DNA of 64,000 bases, from positions 1 through 64,000 of the forward strand of contig CAMHIS010000002.1 in NCBI GenBank assembly GCA_946185285.1, written 5' to 3'. Positions within the stretch are counted from its first letter, which is position 1; the number at the start of each line of letters is the position of its first letter. This DNA comes from an uncultured Prevotellaceae bacterium. GTDB taxonomy: Bacteria; Bacteroidota; Bacteroidia; Bacteroidales; Bacteroidaceae. This document shows, piece by piece, positions 16,707 to 25,894 of this stretch. The notes below the pieces were generated by a model that was not told where the DNA came from, did no database searches, and worked only from the letters and a program-made list of their open reading frames with translations. The translations under genes and the position numbers were made by a program.

Positions 16707-18917
16707 TTATATTCTTTCGACTTGTTTGACACCCTTTACATTCCTTAGTTTTTTGATGAGCGATTCAAGTTTAGTATTGTTATCAATCATGATGACAAGA
16801 TTACCGCGAAACAGTCCGTCGTGTGAATCGATATTGATACTGCGCAGAACCAGTTTCTCCTCTTTAGAAATGATGCTCGTCAAGTTGTTCACGATACCAA
16901 TGTCATCGACACCGATAACACGTAGCGTGATGCTGTATTGAGAGGATCCTTTTCCTGACCATTTTGCACGAACAATGCGATAGCCGAAACGACGACGCAG
17001 TTCAGGTGCATTCGGACAGTCGGTACGATGAATCTTGATGCCACCGCTGACGGTGACAAAGCCAAAGACATCATCGCCATATATGGGATTACAGCAACGG
17101 GCTAACTGATAATCAATGCCTTTCAGGTTTCGGTCGATTATCAATACGTCATCGCTCTGTGACACTTGTGACAGCTGTTGCTCGTCAAAGACAAAATCCT
17201 CAGCGCTGCGTGCCTGATTGTCGCCTGTAGCAGCCTTTTCACCTTGCTGTATCTCTAAGTATTTATCTATCAATGTATTTATATCAAGTGTACCATCTGC
17301 CACTTGACGATAGAAATCGCTTACTTCCTTGAAGTGCAGCTTCTTGACAAGCTGCTGCATAACCGACTCCTCGAACTCAATCTTGCGATTCTTGAACTTA
17401 CGCTCAATCATCTCCTTGGCGAACAATCCCTCCTTCACCAGAGTCTCTTTCAATGCGAGGCGTATCTTGGCCTTTGCTCGCGAAGTCTTCACCACGTTGA
17501 GCCACTCTTGTTTGGGCTTCTGGTTTGAGGCTGTCAGGATTTCAACCTGGTCGCCTGAATGCAGTACATATCTGAACGTTACCACCTTATTATTAACGCG
17601 CGCACCTACGCATGTAGAACCAATCTTCGAGTGGATATGGTAAGCCATGTCAAGCACGGTGGCACCGCTGGGGAACTTCAACAAATCGCCTCGAGGCGTG
17701 AACACGAAGACCTCATCCTCGTAGAGATCCATCTTGAACTGGTCCATAGCCTCACGTCCATCGCTCGTCTCCAGCATCTGTCGGATGCTTGTCAGCCATT
17801 CGTCGAGTCCGCTCTCACCCTTAATGCCCTTGTAACGCCAATGAGCAGCCACGCCACGTTCAGCTACCTCGTCCATGCGTTCGGTTCTAATCTGAATCTC
17901 CACCCATCTCTGCTCAGGTCCCAAAACCGTAATATGAAGGCTCTCATAACCGTTGGACTTGGGTACTGAGAGCCAGTCGCGCAGACGCTTTGGATTAGGC
18001 TGGTACATGTCGGTGACGATAGAATAAACCTGCCAGCATTGTATTTTCTCTTTCTCTATTGGACAATCAATGATGATGCGAATTGCGAAAAGGTCGTAAA
18101 CGCCCTCAAAGCCGCACTTTTGCTTTTTCATTTTCTGCCATATACTGTGAATTGACTTTGTACGACCTTTGATATGAAAAGACAAGCCGGAAGCTCGTAA
18201 CTTTTGTTCAATAGGCGCAATAAAACGTTCAATATAAGCATCGCGGCTTTTCTTTGTCTCACTCAGTTTGTCTTTTATCAAGTAATAGGCATCATGTTCC
18301 AGATATTTGAGCGATTGGTCTTCTAACTCGCTCTTCAACTTGTAAAGACCGAGCTTATGAGCCAGTGGAGCATACAAATATGAAGCCTCCAGACTAACCT
18401 CCCTACGAGCTTCTTCGTTGGTAGTATCGCGTATCTGGCGCATCAAGTTCACACGGTCGGCTATCATAATGAGGATGACTCGCATATCCTCAGCAAAAGA
18501 GAGCAACAGATTGCGGAAATTCTCGCTTTCGATGACAGGTTTTTTCTTGTACAAATCTTGAATACGGTGCAACCCATGAAGAATACGGCACACGGATTCG
18601 CCAAAGTCCCGTTCCACGTCATAAAGCGACAACTGGCCACAGTCAACGCTGTAACGCAACAGGATGGCCAGCACGGAGTCACGCTTCAAACCAGTTTCTT
18701 CAACCATCAAACGTGCTGTCTGAAATCCCAAAAGCATCGGATTTAGGTCGAAGACGTCGCGTTGAAGACCCTCCCCTATCATCAACTTGCCTATATGATG
18801 ACGCATTTTGGGCTCGTCACCCTCCTCCAGTGAACTTCCTATCTGCTCCTTCAGCCACTGGTATAGCTGCATCATTTCATTGCGCTCATTTAGCGTAAAA
18901 ACAATCCTTTCTGTCAT
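16707..18917 (-). CDS. relA: RelA-type (p)ppGpp synthetase with degenerate hydrolase domain
   Basis: A 736-aa RelA/SpoT homologue that makes the stringent-response alarmone from GTP or GDP and ATP. The synthetase (about 220-350) is intact in appearance: VYDLFAIRIII, PKSNGYESLHITVLGPE, VEIQIRTERMDE and GVAAHWRYKG. TGS (from VFVFTPRGDLLKFPSGAT) and a C-terminal ACT domain follow. The N-terminal hydrolase lacks the usual HD pair: the place of LLHDVVEDT reads LLRYSVDCG, and the HP motif reads NP, although ADR is kept. It is therefore likely synthetase-only. The ATG at 18917 replaces the track's 19028; a TATCTTTG box lies at 18937-18944. Confidence 0.9.
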   Translation of the reverse strand: MTERIVFTLNERNEMMQLYQWLKEQIGSSLEEGDEPKMRHHIGKLMIGEGLQRDVFDLNPMLLGFQTARLMVEETGLKRDSVLAILLRYSVDCGQLSLYDVERDFGESVCRILHGLHRIQDLYKKKPVIESENFRNLLLSFAEDMRVILIMIADRVNLMRQIRDTTNEEARREVSLEASYLYAPLAHKLGLYKLKSELEDQSLKYLEHDAYYLIKDKLSETKKSRDAYIERFIAPIEQKLRASGLSFHIKGRTKSIHSIWQKMKKQKCGFEGVYDLFAIRIIIDCPIEKEKIQCWQVYSIVTDMYQPNPKRLRDWLSVPKSNGYESLHITVLGPEQRWVEIQIRTERMDEVAERGVAAHWRYKGIKGESGLDEWLTSIRQMLETSDGREAMDQFKMDLYEDEVFVFTPRGDLLKFPSGATVLDMAYHIHSKIGSTCVGARVNNKVVTFRYVLHSGDQVEILTASNQKPKQEWLNVVKTSRAKAKIRLALKETLVKEGLFAKEMIERKFKNRKIEFEESVMQQLVKKLHFKEVSDFYRQVADGTLDINTLIDKYLEIQQGEKAATGDNQARSAEDFVFDEQQLSQVSQSDDVLIIDRNLKGIDYQLARCCNPIYGDDVFGFVTVSGGIKIHRTDCPNAPELRRRFGYRIVRAKWSGKGSSQYSITLRVIGVDDIGIVNNLTSIISKEEKLVLRSINIDSHDGLFRGNLVIMIDNNTKLESLIKKLRNVKGVKQVERI

Positions 18918-18965
18918 CAGTTCACTTTTTTTAGTGCAAAGATAGCAAAAAGTTTTCGTTTTTTC

Positions 18966-18996
18966 ATTGCAATTCAAGAAAAAATATGTAAATTTG
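18966..18996 (+). promoter_or_regulatory. Promoter of the DUF4301 gene
   Basis: ATTG (18966-18969), 19 nt, then TAAATTTG (18989-18996). It is about 40 nt before the ATG at 19035 and sits back to back with the relA-like gene's TATCTTTG box (minus, 18937-18944). Confidence 0.65.
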
Positions 18997-19034
18997 CCGT
19001 TGGAATTAAAAAACAAACCAAAACACAAATTATT

Positions 19035-20549
19035 ATGCTAACAGAACAAGACCTGAAACAAATTGCCGCCAAAGGTATTAGCGAAGAAAAAATCAACGAA
19101 CAGTTGGATGAGTTTAAGACCGGTTTCCCCTTTTTGAGGTTAAAGGCTGCAGCCAGTATTGACGATGGCATTGTAGCTACAGGTGAACACGATAAGAAGG
19201 CCTACATAGAAGCCTGGGACAAATATAAGCAGCAAGGACACAAGATCGTAAAGTTCGTGCCTGCCAGTGGTGCTGCCAGCCGTATGTTCAAGGATATGTT
19301 TGCTTTCCTTGATGCTGATTACGACGTGCCCACCACCCCATTCGAGAAACTGTATTTCGACAATATCGGGAAATTCGCATTCTATGAAGCCCTCGATGCC
19401 GTCTGTCGCAAGAACGAGGGGAAAAGCATCAAGTACCTCATTCAGGAAGGACAGTACAAGAAGGTAGTTGCCAATATGCTGTTCGAAAAGGGACTGAATT
19501 ACGGACAACTACCTAAGGGCATGCTACTTTTCCACAAGTATCCGGAGGGTGCACGAACGCCCTTGGAGGAACATCTCGTCGAAGGTGCACTCTACGCTGC
19601 ATCCAATGGGGAAGCCCGGGTACACTTCACCGTTTCCCACGAACACATGGACATGTTCAAAAAGAAGGTAGTCGCAAAGTCAGACGACTATGCCAAGAAG
19701 TACGGCGTAAAATACGACATTAGTTTCTCTGAGCAGAAACCTTCTACCGACACTATTGCTGCCAATCCTGACAATACACCATTCCGTAACGAAGACGGTT
19801 CGCTACTGTTCCGTCCTGGTGGCCACGGCGCACTCATCGAGAACCTCAATGAAATTGATGCCGATATCATTTTCATCAAGAACATAGACAACGTCGTGCC
19901 TGACAGACTGAAGCAAGAGACCGTTGACTATAAGCAGATTATTGCTGGCGTATTGGTTAATCTTCAGAAGCTGAGTTTCAAATACTTGGAACTTTTGGAT
20001 AAAGGAACGCCAGAACATGAGAAGCTGCGCGAGATACAACACTTTGTCGAACATGCCTTCTGTCGTCGTTCCGACATATCCACACTCAACGACCAAGAGC
20101 TGGCAGACTATCTCCGCAGAAAGCTCAATCGCCCGATGCGCGTCTGTGGTGTCGTCAAGAATGTAGGAGAACCAGGAGGCGGTCCATTCCTCACCTATAA
20201 CCAGGACGGAACAATCTCACTACAGATTCTCGAGTCGTCCCAGATAGACAAGAATAACAAAGAGTATATGGAAATGTTCACGCATGGAACCCATTTCAAT
20301 CCCGTTGACCTTGTCTGTGCGGTGAAGGACTATCAGGGGAAGCCTTTTGACCTTCCTCGGTTCGTAGACCGCACAACGGGCTTCATCAGCTCCAAGTCTA
20401 AGAACGGCAAGGAACTTAAGGCGCTTGAACTGCCTGGTCTTTGGAATGGTGCCATGAGTGACTGGAATACAGTCTTTGTTGAAGTGCCACTTGGCACATT
20501 CAACCCTGTGAAGACCGTCAACGACCTACTTCGTCCGCAGCACCAATAG
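19035..20549 (+). CDS. DUF4301 family protein
   Basis: A 504-aa soluble protein of a Bacteroidetes family of unknown function. The segments KFVPASGAASRMFKDMF, FRPGGHGALIENLNEID and DIIFIKNIDNVVPD look like nucleotidyltransferase-type sugar-nucleotide binding loops, and the family is sometimes grouped near such enzymes, but this is inference. There is no signal peptide. It ends 6 nt before the HD-domain gene, so the two are likely co-transcribed. Confidence 0.8.
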   Translation: MLTEQDLKQIAAKGISEEKINEQLDEFKTGFPFLRLKAAASIDDGIVATGEHDKKAYIEAWDKYKQQGHKIVKFVPASGAASRMFKDMFAFLDADYDVPTTPFEKLYFDNIGKFAFYEALDAVCRKNEGKSIKYLIQEGQYKKVVANMLFEKGLNYGQLPKGMLLFHKYPEGARTPLEEHLVEGALYAASNGEARVHFTVSHEHMDMFKKKVVAKSDDYAKKYGVKYDISFSEQKPSTDTIAANPDNTPFRNEDGSLLFRPGGHGALIENLNEIDADIIFIKNIDNVVPDRLKQETVDYKQIIAGVLVNLQKLSFKYLELLDKGTPEHEKLREIQHFVEHAFCRRSDISTLNDQELADYLRRKLNRPMRVCGVVKNVGEPGGGPFLTYNQDGTISLQILESSQIDKNNKEYMEMFTHGTHFNPVDLVCAVKDYQGKPFDLPRFVDRTTGFISSKSKNGKELKALELPGLWNGAMSDWNTVFVEVPLGTFNPVKTVNDLLRPQHQ

Positions 20550-20555
20550 GCCGCA

Positions 20556-21782
20556 ATGAACGACCATAAAATCATCAACGACCCAGTATTCGGGTTCATC
20601 AAGATTCCACGCGGATTGCTGTACGATGTCGTACAGCATCCGCTTATGCAACGTTTGAACCGCATCAACCAATTGGGACTGGCCTCTGTGGTCTATCCCG
20701 GTGCCCGTCACACGCGGTTTCAGCACTCATTGGGTGCCTTCCACTTAACGAGTGAAGCCATTTTGTCGTTACAACAGAAGGGTAATTTCATTTTCGATTC
20801 AGAGGCAGAGGCGGTACAGGCGGCTATACTTATGCACGACATCGGCCACGGACCTTTTTCGCATGTATTGGAGCACACGCTTATCAGCGGTATATCTCAC
20901 GAAGACATCTCGCTACTAATGATGGAGCGCATCAACCGGCAGACAGGCGGACAACTGAACCTGGCCATCAGTATTTTCAAGAGCGAATATCCAAAGCAAT
21001 TTCTGCATCAGCTGATATCGAGCCAGCTGGATATGGATCGTCTGGACTATCTGCGGCGAGATTCGTTTTTCACGGGTGTGACCGAGGGCAACATTGGGTC
21101 AGCGCGCATAATCAAGATGTTAAACGTGGTTAACGATTCTCTGGCTGTTGAGTCGAAAGGTATCTATTCTCTTGAAAATTTCTTAACAACTCGCAGACTG
21201 ATGTATTGGCAGGTTTACCTACATAAGACGGCTGTGGCTTGTGAAAAAGTCCTGGTCAATACGCTGATGAGAGCGAAGACGTTGACCCGCGAGGGGAAGA
21301 ATCTGTTTGCCTCGCCATCATTGAAGTATTTTCTGCAGAACGAGGTCGACAAGGCGTGGTTCGCCAGTCATGAGGAGACATTGGATATGTACAGTGACCT
21401 TGATGACAGCGACATCTGGAGTGCGCTTAAAGCATGGAAATACAATGACGACAAGATACTGGCGACCCTGGCTGCCGACATTCTGAACAGGCATCTATTC
21501 AAGGTGGAGGTCAGCGAGACTCCCGCCAATGAAGCCTACATCGGAGAACTTGCCCAAGGGATAGCTCAAAAAATGGGAATCAGTGCCGACGATGCTCGAC
21601 AGTATATGATGAGCATCAATACAATACAAAAAGACATGTACAACACGGAGGACGACAGTATCACTATTCTTTACAAAGATGGTTCTACGAAGGATATTTC
21701 CGAAGCTTCCGAATTGCTAAATGTGCAGTTACTTTCTAAAAAAATAAGAAAATATTACCTCTGTTATCAGCGTTTCGGATAA
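20556..21782 (+). CDS. HD-domain phosphohydrolase, dGTPase/SAMHD1-like
   Basis: A 408-aa protein with an HD domain in its first half: GARHTRFQHSLGAFHL near residue 51, AAILMHDIGHGPFSHVLEH near residue 90 (the HD pair), ISHEDIS and SQLDMDRLDYLRRDS (final Asp). This arrangement matches dGTP triphosphohydrolase-like proteins related to SAMHD1, which hydrolyse dNTPs; the natural substrate here is unproven. It follows DUF4301 closely and precedes the lpx genes, which have their own -7 box. Confidence 0.88.
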   Translation: MNDHKIINDPVFGFIKIPRGLLYDVVQHPLMQRLNRINQLGLASVVYPGARHTRFQHSLGAFHLTSEAILSLQQKGNFIFDSEAEAVQAAILMHDIGHGPFSHVLEHTLISGISHEDISLLMMERINRQTGGQLNLAISIFKSEYPKQFLHQLISSQLDMDRLDYLRRDSFFTGVTEGNIGSARIIKMLNVVNDSLAVESKGIYSLENFLTTRRLMYWQVYLHKTAVACEKVLVNTLMRAKTLTREGKNLFASPSLKYFLQNEVDKAWFASHEETLDMYSDLDDSDIWSALKAWKYNDDKILATLAADILNRHLFKVEVSETPANEAYIGELAQGIAQKMGISADDARQYMMSINTIQKDMYNTEDDSITILYKDGSTKDISEASELLNVQLLSKKIRKYYLCYQRFG

Positions 21783-21789
21783 TTTTTGC

Positions 21790-21797
21790 TACCTTTG
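21790..21797 (+). promoter_or_regulatory. Candidate -7 box before lpxD
   Basis: TACCTTTG at 21790-21797, directly after the HD gene stop and 24 nt before the lpxD ATG. A clear TTTG upstream at the right spacing was not found, so only the -7 half is supported. Confidence 0.5.
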
Positions 21798-21821
21798 CAA
21801 ACAAATTCAGAAACAACCTAT

Positions 21822-22802
21822 ATGGAATTTACAGCAAAACAGATTGCAGAGCTAATTGAAGGACGTATAGAAGGCAACGAAAATGCCATAGTCAACACCT
21901 TCACCAAGATTGAAGAAGGCCGTGAGGGAGCCATCTCATTCCTCTCGAACCCCAAGTACACTCATTACCTGTACGACACGAAGTCGTCTGTCGTGCTGAT
22001 TAACGAAGACATAGAATTGGAAAAGCCCGTCTCCCCCACCCTCATACGCGTTAAGAACGCCTATGAGAGTGTGGCACGGCTTTTGCAGTTATATGAGTCG
22101 ATGAAACCTAAGAAAACGGGGGTCGACACACTGGCGTTTGTTTCATCCTCGGCAAAAATCGGCAAGGACGTCTATGTCGGGCCGTTCTGCTATATTGGCG
22201 AAGGTGTGGTGATTGGTGACGGCACACGCATTTATCCCAACGTGACAATCTACGATGGCTGCCGCATCGGACAGCGCGTGACCATCCACGCCGGTGCTGT
22301 TATCGGAGCTGATGGTTTTGGTTTTGCCCCTAACGCCGAGGGCTACGAGAAGATTCCACAGATAGGCATTGTCGTCATTGAAGACGATGTTGAGATAGGT
22401 GCCAATACCTGCATTGACCGTTCCACAATGGGGCAGACAATTATCCGCCGCGGCGTCAAATTGGACAACCTGATACAGGTGGCGCACAACTGTGAGATAG
22501 GCGAAAACACAGTCATGTCTGCACAGGTTGGCATGGCCGGCTCTACGAAAATTGGCGCTTGGTGCATGGTGGGAGGCCAGGCGGGGTTCTCTGGTCATAT
22601 CACCGTTGCTGACCATACCATCGTAGGTGCGCAAAGTGGTGTCATCGGCAATACCAAGGGTAACGGTCAGCAACTCATCGGCGCACCGGCCATCGACCCG
22701 AAGGTATTTTTCAAGGCTCAGGCCGTAATGAAACGCCTCCCCGACATGTATCGTGAGTTAAGCGCACTGCGTAAGGAAGTAGAAGAACTTAAGAGAAAAT
22801 AA
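21822..22802 (+). CDS. lpxD: UDP-3-O-acylglucosamine N-acyltransferase
   Basis: LpxD adds the second hydroxyacyl chain to UDP-3-O-acyl-glucosamine in lipid A synthesis, using acyl-ACP. The 326-aa protein has the N-terminal uridine-binding domain ([19 protein letters not shown]) and then many left-handed beta-helix hexapeptides, including [17 protein letters not shown] and [18 protein letters not shown] with the catalytic His. The ATG at 21822 is used instead of the track's 21786, which lies upstream of or inside the promoter box. It heads the lpxD-lpxC/fabZ-lpxA run. Confidence 0.96.
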   Translation: MEFTAKQIAELIEGRIEGNENAIVNTFTKIEEGREGAISFLSNPKYTHYLYDTKSSVVLINEDIELEKPVSPTLIRVKNAYESVARLLQLYESMKPKKTGVDTLAFVSSSAKIGKDVYVGPFCYIGEGVVIGDGTRIYPNVTIYDGCRIGQRVTIHAGAVIGADGFGFAPNAEGYEKIPQIGIVVIEDDVEIGANTCIDRSTMGQTIIRRGVKLDNLIQVAHNCEIGENTVMSAQVGMAGSTKIGAWCMVGGQAGFSGHITVADHTIVGAQSGVIGNTKGNGQQLIGAPAIDPKVFFKAQAVMKRLPDMYRELSALRKEVEELKRK

Positions 22803-22822
22803 ATCAAAAGCACGCAATAAAA

Positions 22823-24208
22823 ATGAAACAAAAAACATTAAAGGGAAGTTTCTCTCTGTGTGGCAAAGGTCTGCATACCGGACTGAGCCTGACAGTGACC
22901 TTCAATCCCGCTCCGGAAAACAGTGGTTACAAAATACAGCGCATTGACATGGAAGGTATGCCTACCATCGATGCCATTGCTGAAAATGTAGTCGACACAC
23001 AGCGTGGTACTGTGTTGGGTAAAGGCGAAGACTTTCGCGTATCAACAGTTGAACATGCTTTGTCAGCCCTTTACGCATCAGGCATTGACAACTGTCTGAT
23101 TCAGGTTAACGGTCCGGAGTTCCCCATCCTCGATGGTTCGGCCATCAAGTACGTGGAAAAGATTAGCGAGATTGGCGTCGAGGAGCAGAATGCGCCCAAA
23201 GACTGGTATGTTATCCGCAAGAAGATTGAGGTGAAGGACGAGCAGACAGGCTCATGCATCACCATCCTGCCCGATGAGGACTTCTCGATAACGGCCATGT
23301 GCTCGTTCGAGTCGAAGTTCATCAACTCACAGTTTGCCACGCTCGACAATCCGCAAGATTATGCCACAGAGATAGCCAGCGCACGCACTTTCGTATTTGT
23401 ACGCGATATTGAGCCGTTGCTCCAGGCTAACCTTATCAAGGGCGGAGACCTGGACAACGCCATCGTCATTTATGAGCGCCAGACCACCCAGGAACGTCTT
23501 GACAAGCTGGCTGACATGCTCCACGTTGAACACCGCGACGCCACGGACTTGGGGTACATTCAGCACAAGCCGTTACAATGGGAGAACGAGTGTACGCGCC
23601 ATAAGCTGCTCGACGTCATCGGCGACATGGCTCTTATAGGTCGTCCCATCAAGGGCCGCATCATAGCCACCCGTCCCGGACATACTGTCAACAACAAGTT
23701 TGCCCGACTGATTCGCAAGGAAATCCGTCTGCACGAAGTACAGGCTCCCATCTACGATCCGAACGAGGAGCCAATCATGGACGTGAACCGCATCCGCGAA
23801 CTCCTACCCCACCGCTATCCGATGCAGCTAGTCGACAAGGTGGTGGCCCTCGGAGCCATGAGCATCGTCGGCGTGAAGAACGTCACATCCAATGAGCCAT
23901 TTTTCCAGGGACACTTTCCTCAGGAGCCAGTCATGCCAGGCGTACTCCAGGTAGAAGCTATGGCCCAGTGTGGTGGTCTGTTGGTACTCAACACACTTGA
24001 AGAGCCAGAGCGCTGGTCAACCTACTTTATGAAGATTGACAATGTAAAGTTCCGCCAGAAGGTGGTTCCAGGCGATACACTTGTGTTCAAGGTCGACTTA
24101 TTAGCTCCCGTCCGTCACGGTGTATCATCGATGAAAGGTTACGTCTTTGTAGGTGACCATATTGTGACCGAAGCCAGTTTCACCGCACAAATAGTCAAGA
24201 ACAAATGA
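22823..24208 (+). CDS. lpxC/fabZ: LpxC-FabZ fusion: UDP-acyl-GlcNAc deacetylase / 3-hydroxyacyl-ACP dehydratase
   Basis: A 461-aa bifunctional protein, a fusion characteristic of Bacteroidetes. The N-terminal part (about 1-300) is LpxC, the committed zinc deacetylase of lipid A synthesis: SLCGKGLHTGLSLTVTF, VSTVEHALSALYASGID (zinc His) and HKLLDVIGDMALIG. The C-terminal part (about 320-461) is FabZ of fatty-acid elongation: ELLPHRYPMQLVDKV, QGHFPQEPVMPGVLQVEAMAQ with the catalytic His and Glu. It lies 20 nt after lpxD and overlaps lpxA by 4 nt, coupling hydroxyacyl supply to its consumers. Confidence 0.97.
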   Translation: MKQKTLKGSFSLCGKGLHTGLSLTVTFNPAPENSGYKIQRIDMEGMPTIDAIAENVVDTQRGTVLGKGEDFRVSTVEHALSALYASGIDNCLIQVNGPEFPILDGSAIKYVEKISEIGVEEQNAPKDWYVIRKKIEVKDEQTGSCITILPDEDFSITAMCSFESKFINSQFATLDNPQDYATEIASARTFVFVRDIEPLLQANLIKGGDLDNAIVIYERQTTQERLDKLADMLHVEHRDATDLGYIQHKPLQWENECTRHKLLDVIGDMALIGRPIKGRIIATRPGHTVNNKFARLIRKEIRLHEVQAPIYDPNEEPIMDVNRIRELLPHRYPMQLVDKVVALGAMSIVGVKNVTSNEPFFQGHFPQEPVMPGVLQVEAMAQCGGLLVLNTLEEPERWSTYFMKIDNVKFRQKVVPGDTLVFKVDLLAPVRHGVSSMKGYVFVGDHIVTEASFTAQIVKNK

Positions 24209-24978
24209 TCAACCAGATACATCCAATGGCAATTGTCGACCCAGAGGCAAAGCTGGGCGATAACAATATAATAGGACCGTTTTGCGTGATTGACAAGAAC
24301 GTTGTCATCGGCGATAACAATAAGTTTCTGAACAACGTCACCATCCATTATGGGGCCCGCATTGGCAACAACAATGAGTTCTTTCCCGGCGCAAGCATTG
24401 CCACTAAGCCCCAAGATTTGAAGTTCCAGGGCGAGGATACCACCTGCGAGATAGGCGACAACAACTCCATCCGCGAGAACGTCACCATCAGCCGCGGTAC
24501 AGCCTCTAAGGGTAAGACTGTTGTGGGTAACGGCAATCTGCTGATGGAGAATATGCACGTGGCTCATGACTGCGTCATAGGCAACGGTTGCATCATCGGC
24601 AACTCCACGAAGTTTGCTGGCGAAGTGATTGTCGAGGATTATGCTATTATCTCAGCCACCTGCCTGTTCCACCAGTTCTGTCGTGTAGGCAGTTACATTA
24701 TGTTCCAGGGTGGTTCACGCACCAGTCAGGACATTCCACCCTACGTCATTGCCGGCAAGGAGCCAGTTCGCTATGCTGGCGTCAACCTGATAGGATTGCG
24801 CCGTCGTGGTTTCGACAATGCAACGATAGAAGCCATCCATGATGCGTACCGTATTATATATGCCCAAGGCGTATTAAAGGACGGTATTGCCGAGGCTCGT
24901 GCCAAGTATCCAGACAATAAGGAGGTAGAATACATCTGCTCGTTCATCGAGAACTCCAAGCGCGGCGTCATTCGCTAA
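24205..24978 (+). CDS. lpxA: Acyl-ACP--UDP-N-acetylglucosamine O-acyltransferase
   Basis: LpxA carries out the first acylation of UDP-GlcNAc in lipid A synthesis. The 257-aa protein consists of hexapeptide repeats from IHPMAIVDPEAKLGDNN onward, with MHVAHDCVIGNGCIIGNS holding the catalytic His region and YVIAGKEPVRYAGVNLIGLRR in the C-terminal helical part. Normal family length. Overlaps the lpxC/fabZ stop by 4 nt. Confidence 0.97.
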   Translation: MINQIHPMAIVDPEAKLGDNNIIGPFCVIDKNVVIGDNNKFLNNVTIHYGARIGNNNEFFPGASIATKPQDLKFQGEDTTCEIGDNNSIRENVTISRGTASKGKTVVGNGNLLMENMHVAHDCVIGNGCIIGNSTKFAGEVIVEDYAIISATCLFHQFCRVGSYIMFQGGSRTSQDIPPYVIAGKEPVRYAGVNLIGLRRRGFDNATIEAIHDAYRIIYAQGVLKDGIAEARAKYPDNKEVEYICSFIENSKRGVIR

Positions 24979-24999
24979 ACGAAGTGGTGGAGTAAGGAT

Positions 25000-25893
25000 T
25001 TGAGTACTAAGCAACTGATAGTAATTACGGGGCCTACAGCCGTCGGCAAAACCGACCTCTGCATACAGATAGCCCAGAGGCTCGGCATTCCTATTATCAA
25101 TGCCGACTCACGTCAGTTGTTCCGCGAGTTGAAAATTGGCACAGCCTCTCCTACTGCCGAACAGCAGCAGAGGGTTAAGCATTATTTTGTGGGAACGCTC
25201 AGCATCGGTGACTACTATAGTGCCTCAATGTACGAACAGGAAGTAACAGGCCTTTTAAAGGAACTGTTTAAGAACAGCGACTACGCTTTGCTTTCAGGCG
25301 GTTCCATGATGTATGTCGATGCCGTATGCAATGGCATTGACGATATCCCTACCGTCGATGATGTGACACGCGCCACCTTGAAACGCCGCTTGGCTGAAGA
25401 GGGACTGGAGGCGTTGGTTGCAGAGCTGAAGCAACTGGACCCTGAGCATTACGAAGTGGTTGACCGTCAGAATCCGCGTCGCGTTGTTCACGCCCTCGAG
25501 ATTTGCCACATGACTGGCAAAACCTACACCTCGTTTCGCAAGGCCGTCAAGCGGCAGCATCCATTCCGCATTGTCAAGATAGGACTCAATCGTGAGCGCG
25601 AGGAACTCTATCATCGTATCAACCTTCGCGTAGAGCAGATGATGAAAGAAGGGCTGATTGAAGAGGCCAAGTCCATGTTGCCATATAGAAATGAGAATGC
25701 CTTAAATACTGTAGGTTACAAAGAACTGTTCAACTATTTTGATGGCATTTGGGACTTGGAAGAAGCCGTTGAGCGCATCAAGGGAAACACCCGCCGTTAT
25801 GCCCGCAAGCAACTGACATGGTTTAAGCGCGACGAACAGATGAGGTGGTTTCATCCCGACAACCAAGAATCAATAATGAACTACATATTCTAA
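25000..25893 (+). CDS. miaA: tRNA dimethylallyltransferase
   Basis: MiaA transfers a dimethylallyl group to A37 of tRNAs reading codons that start with U. The 297-aa protein shows [14 protein letters not shown] (P-loop), [36 protein letters not shown] and the later [14 protein letters not shown] segment, all characteristic. There is no in-frame ATG before the P-loop; the TTG at 25000 is the probable start, preceded by AGTAAGGA, a modest purine-rich stretch. It lies 21 nt after lpxA and 1 nt before the PBP gene. Confidence 0.95.
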   Translation: MSTKQLIVITGPTAVGKTDLCIQIAQRLGIPIINADSRQLFRELKIGTASPTAEQQQRVKHYFVGTLSIGDYYSASMYEQEVTGLLKELFKNSDYALLSGGSMMYVDAVCNGIDDIPTVDDVTRATLKRRLAEEGLEALVAELKQLDPEHYEVVDRQNPRRVVHALEICHMTGKTYTSFRKAVKRQHPFRIVKIGLNREREELYHRINLRVEQMMKEGLIEEAKSMLPYRNENALNTVGYKELFNYFDGIWDLEEAVERIKGNTRRYARKQLTWFKRDEQMRWFHPDNQESIMNYIF

Positions 25894-25894
25894 T

